Shown piece by piece: positions 1-8,586 of a DNA stretch of 64,000 bases; the stretch's first letter is position 1; each line of letters opens with the position of its first letter. Made by a program: the position numbers and the translations under genes. The notes under the pieces are model-generated. The model searched no databases. It was not told the DNA's origin and saw only the letters and a program-made list of their open reading frames with translations. Source of the DNA: an uncultured Gammaproteobacteria bacterium (GTDB lineage: Bacteria > Pseudomonadota > Gammaproteobacteria > HK1). Location: contig OY282353.1 in the NCBI GenBank assembly GCA_958295465.1, forward strand, positions 2,595,001-2,659,000, in the 5' to 3' direction.

Positions 1-1506
1 CTGGATGCGGACCGGCTCCACCATGCCTTTCTCTTCACCGGCACCCGCGGGGTCGGCAAGACGACGCTCGCGCGGATCCTCGCGAAATGCATCAACTGCG
101 AATCCGGCGTCTCCTCGAAGCCGTGCGGCGAGTGTGGCGCGTGCGTCGAGATCGACGCGGGCCGGTTCGTCGACCTGCTCGAGGTGGATGCGGCGTCGCG
201 ATCGAAGGTCGACGAGACGCGGGAGCTGATGGACAACGTCCAGTTCACACCGGCCCGCGGCCGCTACAAGGTGTATCTCATCGACGAGGTGCACATGTTC
301 TCGGAGAAGAGCTTCAACGCATTGCTGAAGACGCTCGAGGAGCCGCCGCCCCACGTGAAGTTCCTGCTCGCGACGACCGATCCGCAGAAGCTCCCCATCA
401 CGGTGCTGTCACGCTGCCTGAAGTTCAACCTCAAGCGGCTGCCGGCCGGTGACATCGGCGCCTACCTCGAAAGGATCCTCGCCGAGGAGGGGATCGAATT
501 CGAGACGTCCGCGGTCGAGCTGGTGGCTCGGGCGGCCGAAGGGAGCATGCGCGATGCGTTGAGCCTCCTCGATCAGGCGATCGCCCATGGAGCGGGGACG
601 GTGATGGAGGAGGAGGCGCGGTCGATGCTCGGCGCCGTGGATCGAAGCCGGGTGATCGAACTGCTCGACGCGGTCGCGGCGCACGATGCGGCCGGCGCTC
701 TGGAGGTCGTCGCCGCGGTCGCGAGCGACGCCGCGGATTACGCGGACGTGCTCGGGGAGCTGGTGAACGTCCTGCACCGGATCGCGGTGCGGCAGGCGGT
801 GCCCGGCGCGGCCGATCCCGATCCGGACCCCGCCGAAGCCTGCACGCGGCTCGCCGGGCGATTCTCTCCGGAGGACGTGCAGCTCCATTACGAGATCGCG
901 CTGAGAGGGCGGCGGGATCTCGCACTCGTTCCGGACCCGAGGCTCGGCCTGGAGATGACGGTGCTGCGGATGCTTGCATTCACCCCTCATGCGGACGGCG
1001 CCGCACCACCGACCGAAACCGGCGCCGGCCGGGCTGGGGGCGCGGCCGTCCCGGCCACGACGTCCATCCGGGCTGCGGCGCCGGCGGCGGAGAGCGCGGA
1101 CGGCCGCCTCGACCCGGCATTGACGACCCCGCAAGGCTGGCGCGACCTGGTGGAGGGGCTGGGGCTGTCGGGGCTCGCGGGCGAGCTTGCGGCACACTCG
1201 GTCCTCGTCGAGTCCGGTGCGCGACGGCTGAAGATCGGGCTCGACCCCGGACACGCGGCACTCGACACCCCCGGTGCGCGCAAGGTGCTTCGTGAAGCGC
1301 TCGCGGCGCGGTTCGGAGGTCCCATCGAGCTCGACGTCGTGCTGGACGTACCGAGCCACGAGACACCGGCGGCGGAGCGCGCGCGAGACGAGGCGAGCCG
1401 GCGTCAGGCGGCGATACGTGCAATTGAAGAGGATCCCCGGGTCCGAACCCTGTGCGAGACGTTCGACACCCGCGTCGACCCCGCTCTCGTCCAGCCCGTC
1501 GATTGA
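1..1506 (+). CDS. dnaX: DNA polymerase III subunit gamma/tau, 5' end outside window
   Basis: Clamp-loader ATPase subunit of the replicative DNA polymerase. The frame is open from base 1, so the start codon lies upstream. Visible motifs are a Walker A (GTRGVGKTT) at about residues 14-22, a four-Cys zinc module just after it (CINC...CGECGAC), a Walker B (LIDEVH) near residue 93, and the sensor/arginine region (LSRC) near 136. After about residue 330 a Pro/Ala/Thr-rich linker leads to a C-terminal tau domain. The stop is followed by 230 bp without a recognisable gene before ybaB and recR, the usual partners of dnaX. I saw no clear A-rich slippery site of the E. coli type, so gamma/tau frameshifting is not supported here. 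Confidence 0.95.
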   Translation: MDADRLHHAFLFTGTRGVGKTTLARILAKCINCESGVSSKPCGECGACVEIDAGRFVDLLEVDAASRSKVDETRELMDNVQFTPARGRYKVYLIDEVHMFSEKSFNALLKTLEEPPPHVKFLLATTDPQKLPITVLSRCLKFNLKRLPAGDIGAYLERILAEEGIEFETSAVELVARAAEGSMRDALSLLDQAIAHGAGTVMEEEARSMLGAVDRSRVIELLDAVAAHDAAGALEVVAAVASDAADYADVLGELVNVLHRIAVRQAVPGAADPDPDPAEACTRLAGRFSPEDVQLHYEIALRGRRDLALVPDPRLGLEMTVLRMLAFTPHADGAAPPTETGAGRAGGAAVPATTSIRAAAPAAESADGRLDPALTTPQGWRDLVEGLGLSGLAGELAAHSVLVESGARRLKIGLDPGHAALDTPGARKVLREALAARFGGPIELDVVLDVPSHETPAAERARDEASRRQAAIRAIEEDPRVRTLCETFDTRVDPALVQPVD

Positions 1507-1736
1507 TCCGTGGCTCCGGGCCGGCAATCCGTCGCGCAAGGCTCGCCACCGGGCCGAGGAGCACATTCGCGTCTCGCGCCTGCCGGATGCACCGCGCATG
1601 TCTCGCCATGCCGCGGGCGGCGCCCGCCGAGCCTTCGGGTTGCCTGGTCAATCGCTGCAACCCATCCTCTCCTTGCGCCGCGGCAGGGCCTGAGCCCCTC
1701 ATGCATTCATTGCGTCGAACCCGGAGGCGATTCCCG

Positions 1737-2060
1737 ATGAAAGGCGGACTCGGTCAATTGATGAAGCAGGCACAGAAGCTTCAGGAGGATCTCCAGCAGG
1801 CACAGAACGAGCTCGCATCGATGGAGGTGGTGGGGGAGTCGGGGGCCGGCATGGTCGCGGTCACCATGACGGGCCGGCACGACGTGCGCTCGGTGCGGAT
1901 CGATCCGGCGCTGATGGGAGAGGACAAGGAGATGCTGGAGGACCTGATCGCGGCGGCGATGAACGATGCGGTCCACAAGGTCGATGCCCGGACGCGGGAT
2001 CGGTTTTCCGGGCTCGGGTCCGCTCTCAATCTTCCGCCCGGCATGAAGCTGCCGTTCTAG
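1737..2060 (+). CDS. ybaB: YbaB/EbfC nucleoid-associated protein
   Basis: Small DNA-binding protein of the YbaB/EbfC family, 107 residues, the usual size. It opens with the family signature MKGGLGQLMKQAQKLQ, a long N-terminal helix, and ends in the typical NLPPGMKLPF tail. The frame is open further upstream, but this ATG is chosen because GGAGG lies 9 bases before it and the protein then matches family length. It lies between dnaX and recR, as in most proteobacteria, and recR begins 11 bases after its stop. Known family members bind DNA as dimers and may assist recombination repair or nucleoid structure. Confidence 0.93.
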   Translation: MKGGLGQLMKQAQKLQEDLQQAQNELASMEVVGESGAGMVAVTMTGRHDVRSVRIDPALMGEDKEMLEDLIAAAMNDAVHKVDARTRDRFSGLGSALNLPPGMKLPF

Positions 2061-2071
2061 CTCCTCGGCCG

Positions 2072-2671
2072 ATGGCGCTGAGCCCCGTCATCAGCCGCCT
2101 CATCGAGGCGCTGCGGTGTCTGCCCGGGGTCGGACCCAAATCCGCCCAGCGCATGGCTTTCCACCTGCTCCAGCGCAACCGGGAAGCGGCGCGCGAGCTG
2201 GCGCGGGTGATCGAGGAGGCGGTCGCCGCGGTCGGACGGTGCGAGTCGTGCCGGACGCTCAGCGAGGGTGCGCTCTGTCCGGTGTGCGCATCGCCGCGGC
2301 GCGACCCCCTGATCCTGTGCGTGGTGGAGACCCCGGCGGACATGGCCGCGATCGATGCGTCCACGGGGTACCGGGGGATGTTCTTCGTGCTGATGGGGCA
2401 TCTGTCGCCGCTCGACGGGATCGGGCCGGCCGAGCTCGGGCTCGATCAGTTCGAGCGGCGGCTCGACGGGGGGGGGATCGCGGAGGTCATCCTCGCGACC
2501 TCCGCGACCGTCGAGGGTGAGGCGACGGCGCACTACCTCGCGGAGATGGTGCGCGAGCGCGGCATTCGGGCGACCCGCATCGCCCAGGGGGTTCCGATGG
2601 GCGGGGAGCTGGAGTTCGTCGACGGCGGCACCCTCGCCCGAGCGATTGCAGCCCGGCGAGACGCGAGCTGA
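2072..2671 (+). CDS. recR: Recombination mediator protein RecR
   Basis: RecFOR pathway protein that helps load RecA on gapped DNA. It has 199 residues, the normal length. An N-terminal helix-hairpin-helix ([14 protein letters not shown], about residues 17-30) is followed by a C4 zinc finger with Cys57, Cys60, Cys69 and Cys72, and then a TOPRIM domain starting near residue 80 (LCVVETPAD) with the late motif [12 protein letters not shown]. It is probably co-transcribed with dnaX and ybaB, and orn starts 2 bases after its stop. Confidence 0.95.
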   Translation: MALSPVISRLIEALRCLPGVGPKSAQRMAFHLLQRNREAARELARVIEEAVAAVGRCESCRTLSEGALCPVCASPRRDPLILCVVETPADMAAIDASTGYRGMFFVLMGHLSPLDGIGPAELGLDQFERRLDGGGIAEVILATSATVEGEATAHYLAEMVRERGIRATRIAQGVPMGGELEFVDGGTLARAIAARRDAS

Positions 2672-2673
2672 CG

Positions 2674-3222
2674 ATGGCGCGAGACGCTGCGAACCTCGTC
2701 TGGATCGATCTCGAGATGACCGGTCTCGATCCCGATACGGAGCGCATCATCGAGATCGCCACCATCGTGACCGATGCCTCGCTCGAGGTGCTCGCGGAAG
2801 GACCGGAGATCGTGATTCACCAGACCGCCGGCGTCCTCGCGGCGATGGACGAGTGGAACACCGGGCAGCATGGCCGCTCGGGGCTCACCGAGCGTGTGCT
2901 CGCGAGCACCTGCGGGGTGGAAGAGGCCGAGGCGCGCACCCTGGAGTTCGTGAAGCGGTACGTTCCGCCGCAAACGTCGCCGATGTGCGGGAACAGCATC
3001 TGCCTCGACCGGCGCTTTCTCCACCGCTACATGCCGCGGCTGGAGCGCTTCTTCCACTACCGCAACCTCGACGTCAGCACCCTGAAGGAGCTGTGCCTGC
3101 GCTGGGCGCCGGAGAAGGCGCGCGGGTTCGAGAAGCGCGCCGCGCATCGCGCGCTGCTGGATGTTCGCGGCTCCATCGCCGAGCTCCGCTTCTATCGCGA
3201 CGAGTTGCTGCGGCTCGACTGA
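2674..3222 (+). CDS. orn: Oligoribonuclease
   Basis: DEDDh-type 3'-5' exoribonuclease that degrades 2-5 nt RNA and linear di-GMP to mononucleotides. It has 182 residues. The first catalytic motif is [10 protein letters not shown], with Asp12 and Glu14 at the same positions as in E. coli Orn. The ExoIII motif ([16 protein letters not shown]) near residues 150-165 supplies the catalytic His and Asp. The start is 2 bases after the recR stop, so translational coupling is likely. Orn next to nnr and tsaE is a gammaproteobacterial arrangement. Confidence 0.95.
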   Translation: MARDAANLVWIDLEMTGLDPDTERIIEIATIVTDASLEVLAEGPEIVIHQTAGVLAAMDEWNTGQHGRSGLTERVLASTCGVEEAEARTLEFVKRYVPPQTSPMCGNSICLDRRFLHRYMPRLERFFHYRNLDVSTLKELCLRWAPEKARGFEKRAAHRALLDVRGSIAELRFYRDELLRLD

Positions 3223-3240
3223 GCCGGCCGCCCCCATCGC

Positions 3241-4746
3241 ATGTCGAGCCACGGGATGCTCCCGACCGCGCTGTACCGGGCCCGTGACGTGCGTGAGCTC
3301 GATCGCCAGGCGATCGAGGCGGGCGGCATCCCCGGCATCGAGCTGATGGAGCGCGCGGGCCTCGAATCCTTCCGGGTGCTGCGTGAACGGTGGCCGGTCG
3401 CGCGCCGCGTGACGGTGGTGGCGGGACCGGGGAACAACGGCGGTGACGGATTCGTGGTCGCGCGGCTCGCGGCAAACGAAGGGCTCCCGGTCTCGGTCAT
3501 CCTGATCGGGGACGCGGCGCGCATCGCGGGCGATGCGCGCACCGCTTACCGGCGCCTGCTGGAGGCCGTTCCCGGTCTGGCCCCGGTCCGGGGCATGGCG
3601 GAGGACACGGAGTGCATCGTCGACGCTCTGTTCGGCACCGGACTCACCCGCGAGGTCTCCGGGGCGGCGGCCGGGGCGGTGCGGGCGATGAATGCTTCCC
3701 CGGCGCCGGTGCTGGCGCTGGACGTTCCTTCGGGGATCCATTCGGACACCGGCCGCGTGCTCGGCGGCGCGGTCCGCGCCACCGTCACCGTGAGCTTCAT
3801 CGGCCTGAAGCAGGGCCTGTTCACCGGGGAAGGACGCGAATGCGGGGGGGAGATCGTGTATCGCGATCTCGGGGTGCCCGACCACGTATTCGCTCGGGTG
3901 AAGGCTTCCGCCCGGAGGACGGCGTACCGGGACTGCCTCGGATTGATCGGCGTTCGCCGCCGCGACGCCCACAAGGGCCGGTTCGGTCACGTGTTGATCG
4001 TCGGCGGCGACCATGGATTCGCCGGCGCGGCATGGCTGGCCGGCGCGGCCGCCGGCCGGACGGGGGCGGGACTGGTGAGCGTCGCGACCCGTCCCGAGCA
4101 CGTCGGGGCGCTGGTGGCTTCGCGGCCCGAGATGATGGTGCACGGGATCGAGTCGCCCGCCGCCCTCGACCCGCTGCTCGACCGCGCTTCGGTGGTTGCG
4201 GTCGGCCCGGGACTCGGGCGGGGCCGATGGGGCGCAACGCTGCTCGATCGGATCGTCTCCACCGATGATCGGGCGCTGGTGATCGACGCCGATGCGATCA
4301 ACCTGCTGGCCCAGGGCTCGGTCGCGTGGCCGGGGACGGCCGCGCGTCCCGTCGTCTACACCCCCCATCCCGGGGAGGCGGGCCGTGTTCTCGGTGAGCC
4401 CGCCGGCATCCTGGAGTCGGATCGATTCGCCGCCGCGCGGGCGCTTGCCGAAGTGCGCCCGGGTACGTGGCTGCTCAAGGGTCCCGGCACCATCGTGGCC
4501 GAGCCGGGAGCGATCCCCCGCGTGTGCGAAGGCGGCAATCCGGGAATGGCGAGCGGCGGGATGGGGGACGTCCTCACCGGGGTCGTGGCAGCGCTGCTCG
4601 CCCAGGGTTGCGGCGGGTTCGATGCCGCGGTGGCGGGTGCGTGCGTGCATGCGGCGGCGGGGGACGCGGCGGCCCGGGATGGAGAGCGCGGCCTGCTCGC
4701 GAGTGACGTGATCGCCACGCTTCGCCCCCTCGTGGATCGGCTCTGA
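3241..4746 (+). CDS. nnr: Bifunctional NAD(P)H-hydrate epimerase / ADP-dependent dehydratase
   Basis: Metabolite-repair enzyme that epimerises and dehydrates damaged NAD(P)H hydrates. It has 501 residues, the full two-domain length. The N-terminal YjeF_N epimerase (about 1-220) contains the loop GPGNNGGDGFV near residue 61 and a conserved DALFGTGL. The C-terminal carbohydrate-kinase-like dehydratase (about 235-500) shows HKGRFGHVLIVGG and the phosphate loop NPGMASGGMGDVLTG near residue 433. A second in-frame ATG five codons downstream (MLPTALY) could be the real start. It is followed by a repeat-filled gap and tsaE. Confidence 0.95.
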   Translation: MSSHGMLPTALYRARDVRELDRQAIEAGGIPGIELMERAGLESFRVLRERWPVARRVTVVAGPGNNGGDGFVVARLAANEGLPVSVILIGDAARIAGDARTAYRRLLEAVPGLAPVRGMAEDTECIVDALFGTGLTREVSGAAAGAVRAMNASPAPVLALDVPSGIHSDTGRVLGGAVRATVTVSFIGLKQGLFTGEGRECGGEIVYRDLGVPDHVFARVKASARRTAYRDCLGLIGVRRRDAHKGRFGHVLIVGGDHGFAGAAWLAGAAAGRTGAGLVSVATRPEHVGALVASRPEMMVHGIESPAALDPLLDRASVVAVGPGLGRGRWGATLLDRIVSTDDRALVIDADAINLLAQGSVAWPGTAARPVVYTPHPGEAGRVLGEPAGILESDRFAAARALAEVRPGTWLLKGPGTIVAEPGAIPRVCEGGNPGMASGGMGDVLTGVVAALLAQGCGGFDAAVAGACVHAAAGDAAARDGERGLLASDVIATLRPLVDRL

Positions 4747-4843
4747 TGCCGGCCGGAGCCAGGGCGCATGGAGACCGCGGCGGCTTCGATGCCCGCCGCT
4801 CCCGCCGGGATGCGCGTCCGATCGAGCCGGCCGCGTATCCATC

Positions 4844-4963
4844 GGCGATTCCCGCCGGGCTCGAAGGTGTCCATTGAACCGCTACGACCGGACGACCGGA
4901 CGGCAGAGCAAGCCGCGAAATCCCGATCAAGCGACCGTGTCCGGGACGTTGGCGGGTATTGAT
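4844..4963. repeat. MITE-like 120-bp element, copy 1
   Basis: First of two tandem copies of an approximately 120-bp unit that repeats at a 132-bp interval. The left end reads GGCGATTCCCGCC and the right end GGCGGGTATT, a slightly decayed inverted match. Interior blocks shared with copy 2 are GTCCATTGAA, CGGACGGCAG, CGCGAAATCCCGAT and AGCGACCGTGTCCGGGACG. It lies in the 374-bp gap between nnr and tsaE and encodes nothing recognisable. Confidence 0.75.
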
Positions 4964-4975
4964 CACGTATCCTTC

Positions 4976-5094
4976 GGCGATTCCCGCCAAGCTCGAAGAT
5001 GTCCATTGAATCCTGCGGCCAGACGCTCGGACGGCAGGGAAAACCGCGAAATCCCGATGAAGCGACCGTGTCCGGGACGTTGGCGGGAATCGCC
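4976..5094. repeat. MITE-like 120-bp element, copy 2
   Basis: Second tandem copy. Its ends are perfect inverted repeats, GGCGATTCCCGCC at 4976-4988 and GGCGGGAATCGCC at 5082-5094, so the transcript could fold into a long imperfect hairpin. A third copy lies inverted at 13827-13946 between aspS and the peroxiredoxin gene. No transposase is encoded, so mobilisation in trans is possible but not shown. Confidence 0.78.
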
Positions 5095-5120
5095 GCGCAT
5101 CCTTCATCGACTCCGGGCGC

Positions 5121-5717
5121 ATGACGCGGACGAGCGCGGCACCGCGGGCACCGGCCACACCACCGATGAGCGAAGCCCGGTCGGCGGCGCCTGACGGCGA
5201 GGTACCCCTGCCCGACGCGGGCGCGACGGAGCGGGCGGGGCAGGCGCTCGGGCGTGCGCTGCAAACGGTCCTTGGGCCGCGACGCGCGGACGGCGCCGTC
5301 GTCGTCGGGCTCACGGGGGGGCTCGGCGCCGGGAAGACCACGCTGGCGCGTGCATCGTTGCGCGCGCTGGGGGTGGTCGGGACGGTGCGCAGCCCCACCT
5401 ACACCATCGCGGAGCCCTACGAGACGCGCATCGGCTGTATCTGGCACATCGACCTGTACCGGATCACGGACCCCGACGAGCTCGAGTTCGTCGCGTTGCG
5501 CGATCTCGTCTCGGAATCCGCCGCCTGCCTGGTCGAATGGCCCGAGCGAGGGCGCGGGGGGCTGCCGGAGATCGACTGCCTCGCAGCCATCGCCCGTCAC
5601 GGGCCCGGCCGCCGACTCCGGATCGGGTGGAACACCGCCCGCGGCCGCGCCATAGGCTCCCGCACGCTCGCCTCGCTACGCCGTGAACACCGCCGTGCGA
5701 GGGCTCCGAAATCTTGA
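5121..5717 (+). CDS. tsaE: tRNA threonylcarbamoyladenosine biosynthesis ATPase TsaE
   Basis: ATPase of the TsaBDE complex that makes the essential t6A37 modification on ANN-decoding tRNAs. It has 198 residues from this ATG, longer than the usual ~155. An ATG at 5166 (MSEARS) would give a more typical size. The P-loop GGLGAGKTT is near residues 66-74, followed by the family motif SPTYTIAEPY and HIDLYRI. The C-terminal tail after the ATPase fold is Arg-rich. It precedes the amidase, matching the gammaproteobacterial nnr-tsaE-amiB order. Confidence 0.92.
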   Translation: MTRTSAAPRAPATPPMSEARSAAPDGEVPLPDAGATERAGQALGRALQTVLGPRRADGAVVVGLTGGLGAGKTTLARASLRALGVVGTVRSPTYTIAEPYETRIGCIWHIDLYRITDPDELEFVALRDLVSESAACLVEWPERGRGGLPEIDCLAAIARHGPGRRLRIGWNTARGRAIGSRTLASLRREHRRARAPKS

Positions 5718-5761
5718 CAGTCTGGATAAAACACTTGCAATAACTCCAAGAAAGTTATAGA
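5714..5761 (+). promoter_or_regulatory. Candidate promoter before the amidase gene
   Basis: An AT-rich stretch overlaps the tsaE stop codon. It contains TTGACA (5714-5719), TTGCAA (5735-5740) and TATAGA (5756-5761). TTGCAA and TATAGA are 15 bases apart, slightly short for a sigma-70 pair. The AT content stands out from the surrounding GC-rich DNA. This suggests the amidase has its own promoter in addition to any read-through. Confidence 0.35.
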
Positions 5762-5794
5762 CCTTCATGGAACGTTCCCAGTCAGGTAACGAAC

Positions 5795-7132
5795 ATGCGC
5801 ATCCTCGCGATTGGCCTCGGATGCCTGATGGCGTTGTCCGTCCGCGCCGCCACGGTCAGCGTCGAGAACATCAGGACATGGCCGGCGCCGGATCACACCC
5901 GGATCGTCCTCGACGTCGATCGCCCCGTGGAGTACGCGCTGTTCGTGCTTCGCGACCCCGACCGGGTGGTGGTCGATCTGCGCGGTGCCAGACTCCTGAA
6001 GAGCGTTCCCAAGGCCCGGTCCGGCGATCGTCTCCTCTCGCGCATCCGGGCCGCGCACCGCAGGCCTTCCAAGCGCCGTGCGCACGACGGGAAGGGGGAC
6101 GATCTGCGGGTGGTGCTCGACATGAAGCGGCGGGTGCGGCCCAAGAGTTTCCTGCTCAAGCCCAATCGAAAGTACGGCCACCGTCTGGTCATCGACATCT
6201 ACCCCGTCGGCGACGGGGTGAAGAAGACCGCGGTGCGCAAGCAGGCCGCAGGCGGCGCCCCCGGGCAGCGGCGCGACGTGGTCGTCGCCGTCGATGCCGG
6301 CCACGGTGGCGAAGACCCCGGTGCGGTGACCCGTTCGGGACTCCGCGAGAAGGACGTGGTGCTCGCCATCGCCCGGGTGCTCGGACGCCGGATCGATCGA
6401 ACCCCGGGCATGAAGGCGGTCCTCATCCGCGACGGAGACTACTACGTCGGCCTCCGGCGCCGAACCGAGATCGCGCGCCAGCATGGCGCACACCTGTTCG
6501 TGTCGGTCCACGCCGATTCGTTCCGCAGCCCGCGGGTTTCGGGGAGCTCCGTATACGTCCTCTCGCGCCGGGGGGCGAGCAGCGAGGCGGCGCGATGGCT
6601 CGCGCAGCAGGAGAACGCATCCGATTTCGTCGGCGGCGTCTCGATCGACGACAAGGACAACGTGCTTGCCTCGGTGCTGGTCGATCTGCAGCAGACCGCG
6701 ACCCGGAGCGTCAGCGCCGAGGTCGGAAGCCAGGTGCTCAAGTCGCTCGGCCAGATCGGAAAGCGGCACAAGCGCCGGGTGGGGCACGCGGGCTTCCTGG
6801 TCCTGAAGTCGCCCGACATCCCTTCGATCCTCATCGAGACCGGCTTCCTCACGAACCCGTCCGATGCGAAGCGGTTGTCCAATCCGAGGCATCAGGAGAA
6901 GGTGGCGCGCGCCATTCTCGATGGAATCCTCCGCCACCTCGACCGCAGCCCGCCTCCCGGCACCGTGTTCGCGGCGGCGCAACGCCACACCATCGCACGC
7001 GGCGAGACGCTGTCCGGCATCGCCGCGAGGTACCGCGTCTCGGTCAAACGCCTGCGGGCCGAGAACCGGATACGCGGGAGCACCATCCGGGTCGGCGACG
7101 TGCTGCGCATTCCCGGGCGTTCGGACGGCTGA
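5795..7132 (+). CDS. N-acetylmuramoyl-L-alanine amidase (AmiB/AmiC type)
   Basis: Periplasmic zinc amidase that cleaves the stem peptide from MurNAc during cell separation. It has 445 residues. A signal peptide (MRILAIGLGCLMALSVRA) is followed by an AMIN targeting domain (about 20-130). The Amidase_3 catalytic domain (about 163-385) has the zinc motif VDAGHGGEDPGA, VSVHADS and the catalytic ILIETGFLTN. A C-terminal LysM module (about 398-443, HTIARGETLSGIAARY) binds peptidoglycan. The downstream gene mnmA converges with a gap of only 14 bases. Confidence 0.93.
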   Translation: MRILAIGLGCLMALSVRAATVSVENIRTWPAPDHTRIVLDVDRPVEYALFVLRDPDRVVVDLRGARLLKSVPKARSGDRLLSRIRAAHRRPSKRRAHDGKGDDLRVVLDMKRRVRPKSFLLKPNRKYGHRLVIDIYPVGDGVKKTAVRKQAAGGAPGQRRDVVVAVDAGHGGEDPGAVTRSGLREKDVVLAIARVLGRRIDRTPGMKAVLIRDGDYYVGLRRRTEIARQHGAHLFVSVHADSFRSPRVSGSSVYVLSRRGASSEAARWLAQQENASDFVGGVSIDDKDNVLASVLVDLQQTATRSVSAEVGSQVLKSLGQIGKRHKRRVGHAGFLVLKSPDIPSILIETGFLTNPSDAKRLSNPRHQEKVARAILDGILRHLDRSPPPGTVFAAAQRHTIARGETLSGIAARYRVSVKRLRAENRIRGSTIRVGDVLRIPGRSDG

Positions 7133-7146
7133 TTCCGCCGCGGGCT

Positions 7147-8394
7147 TCAAGCGCCCCTCGACGCGCCGGCCGGCGGCTTGTCGCCGGCGGATTCGATCAC
7201 GCCGCCGCCGAGGCATTCGTCACCGTCGTAGAGCACCGCGTACTGGCCGGGCGCCGCCGCCCACTGCGGTTGCTCGAAGCGGAGATCGAGGGCGTCCCCG
7301 TCCTCGCCGGGCCGGACCGTGCACGCCTGATCCGCCTGCCGGTACCGGATCTTTGCGTGGCAACGCAGCGGCAGCGGGGGAGCGGCGCCGGCGATCCAGC
7401 GCACGTCGCGTACCCGCAGCCGGCGTGACAGCAACGCGGGATGATCGTGCCCCTGGACGACGATCAGGGCGTTGCGCGCGTGGTCCTTCGCCGCCACGTA
7501 CCACGGGGCCTGTGCGCCGTCATGCCGGCCTCCGATGCCCAGACCCTTGCGCTGGCCGATGGTGAAGAACGCCAGTCCCCGGTGCTCGCCGACGCGAACC
7601 CCGGTCCCGGTCTCGATCGGTCCGGGCGACTCGGTGACGAAGCGGGCGAGGAACGGCGCGAACCGGCGTTCGCCGACGAAGCACAGACCGGTGCTGTCGC
7701 GCTTGTCGTGCGGCGCCAGGCCCGCGCGCCGGGCTATCGCACGCACCTCGCGCTTGTGGAGGTCCCCGAGAGGGAAGACCGCCTGCCCAAGTTGGGTCCG
7801 GTCGAGCGCGTGAAGGAAATAGCTCTGATCCTTGGCGGGATCGGCGCCCTTGAACAGCCGCGGGCCGTCGCCGGCCTGTTCGACCCTCGCGTAGTGGCCG
7901 GTCGCGATGCGTTCGGCACCGAGCCGGCGCGCGTGCTCGGCGAACGCGCTGAACTTCACCTTCCGGTTGCACAGCACGTCGGGGTTCGGGGTCAGGCCGC
8001 CTTCGAGCCCGCGGATGAAGCGCACGAAGACGTCGTTCCAATAGGCGTCGGAACAGTTCACGGCGTGCAGGGGAATGCCGAGCCGGTCGCATACACGTTG
8101 CGCGTCGGCGAAGTCCTCGGCCGCCGCGCAGTAGCCACCCTGATCGTCCTCCTCCCAGTTCTTCATGAACATCGCCTGTACCGGGACGCCCGCTTCGACA
8201 AGGCGCATCAGCGCGACCGCGGAATCGACGCCGCCGGACAGCGCGACCATCGTCGGCGCGGCGTCGACCGCGCGCGGGGGCGGAGTGGCGGGTCCAGCCA
8301 CGTTGCGCCTGCGATGGACCGGCGTTGCCCGTGTGCGGGGCGAGTCGGCGGGGAGGGGGGTCGCGGAGCGCATCGGGTACCGGGTCGAGTGCAC
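7147..8394 (-). CDS. mnmA: tRNA-specific 2-thiouridylase MnmA
   Basis: ATP-dependent enzyme that thiolates U34 of tRNA-Lys, -Glu and -Gln. The PP-loop SGGVDSAVA is near residues 53-61. The catalytic nucleophile Cys is in NPDVLCNRKVKF and the persulfide Cys in STGLCFVGERRF. The C-terminal domain includes APGQYAVLYDGDECLGGGVI. The N-terminus has about 46 poorly conserved residues before the PP-loop. The true start may be the ATG at 8373 or an intermediate codon, and no convincing ribosome-binding site decides it. Confidence 0.92.
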   Translation of the reverse strand: MHSTRYPMRSATPLPADSPRTRATPVHRRRNVAGPATPPPRAVDAAPTMVALSGGVDSAVALMRLVEAGVPVQAMFMKNWEEDDQGGYCAAAEDFADAQRVCDRLGIPLHAVNCSDAYWNDVFVRFIRGLEGGLTPNPDVLCNRKVKFSAFAEHARRLGAERIATGHYARVEQAGDGPRLFKGADPAKDQSYFLHALDRTQLGQAVFPLGDLHKREVRAIARRAGLAPHDKRDSTGLCFVGERRFAPFLARFVTESPGPIETGTGVRVGEHRGLAFFTIGQRKGLGIGGRHDGAQAPWYVAAKDHARNALIVVQGHDHPALLSRRLRVRDVRWIAGAAPPLPLRCHAKIRYRQADQACTVRPGEDGDALDLRFEQPQWAAAPGQYAVLYDGDECLGGGVIESAGDKPPAGASRGA

Positions 8395-8462
8395 GCCGCC
8401 GCGGATTTTAGCCGGGATTTCTCACCAAAAGGGTTGAATGAGGCCGCATCCTGTGTGATGAA

Positions 8463-8493
8463 TGTTGTGTGATCAATTACTTATATCACAACA
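8463..8493 (-). promoter_or_regulatory. Candidate promoter/operator upstream of mnmA
   Basis: An AT-rich island holds the inverted repeat TGTTGTG-N17-CACAACA (arms 8463-8469 and 8487-8493). On the minus strand an extended -10 motif (TGATATAAG, 8488-8480) lies inside it, correctly oriented to drive mnmA. The repeat TGTGTGAT also occurs twice just below. A repressor site overlapping the mnmA promoter would fit, but no regulator is identified. Confidence 0.3.
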
Positions 8494-8586
8494 GGGCAAG
8501 GCCCCATAATTCCGCAGTGTAACGCAACGAAGCTGACATTTTACGAATTGGATTCCCGAGAGGTAGTGGGTCGATTCGACGGGGGG

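Noticed and set aside
1-1506. Programmed frameshift producing gamma subunit in dnaX
   Set aside because: No A-AAA-AAG type heptamer was seen in the visible part of the gene.
1507-1736. 4.5S (SRP) RNA gene near dnaX
   Set aside because: The conserved GGAAG/GCAGC core of SRP RNA is absent on both strands.
2533-4842. Very long open frames on the opposite strand of recR, orn and nnr (and similar ones across the window)
   Set aside because: They are antisense to well-recognised genes and arise from high GC content, which removes stop codons. No family resemblance.
4772-5120. Small protein containing SMDIFELGGN repeated on the minus strand in the nnr-tsaE gap
   Set aside because: The repeat comes from the tandem 120-bp element, the third copy does not preserve the frame, and there is no initiation signal.
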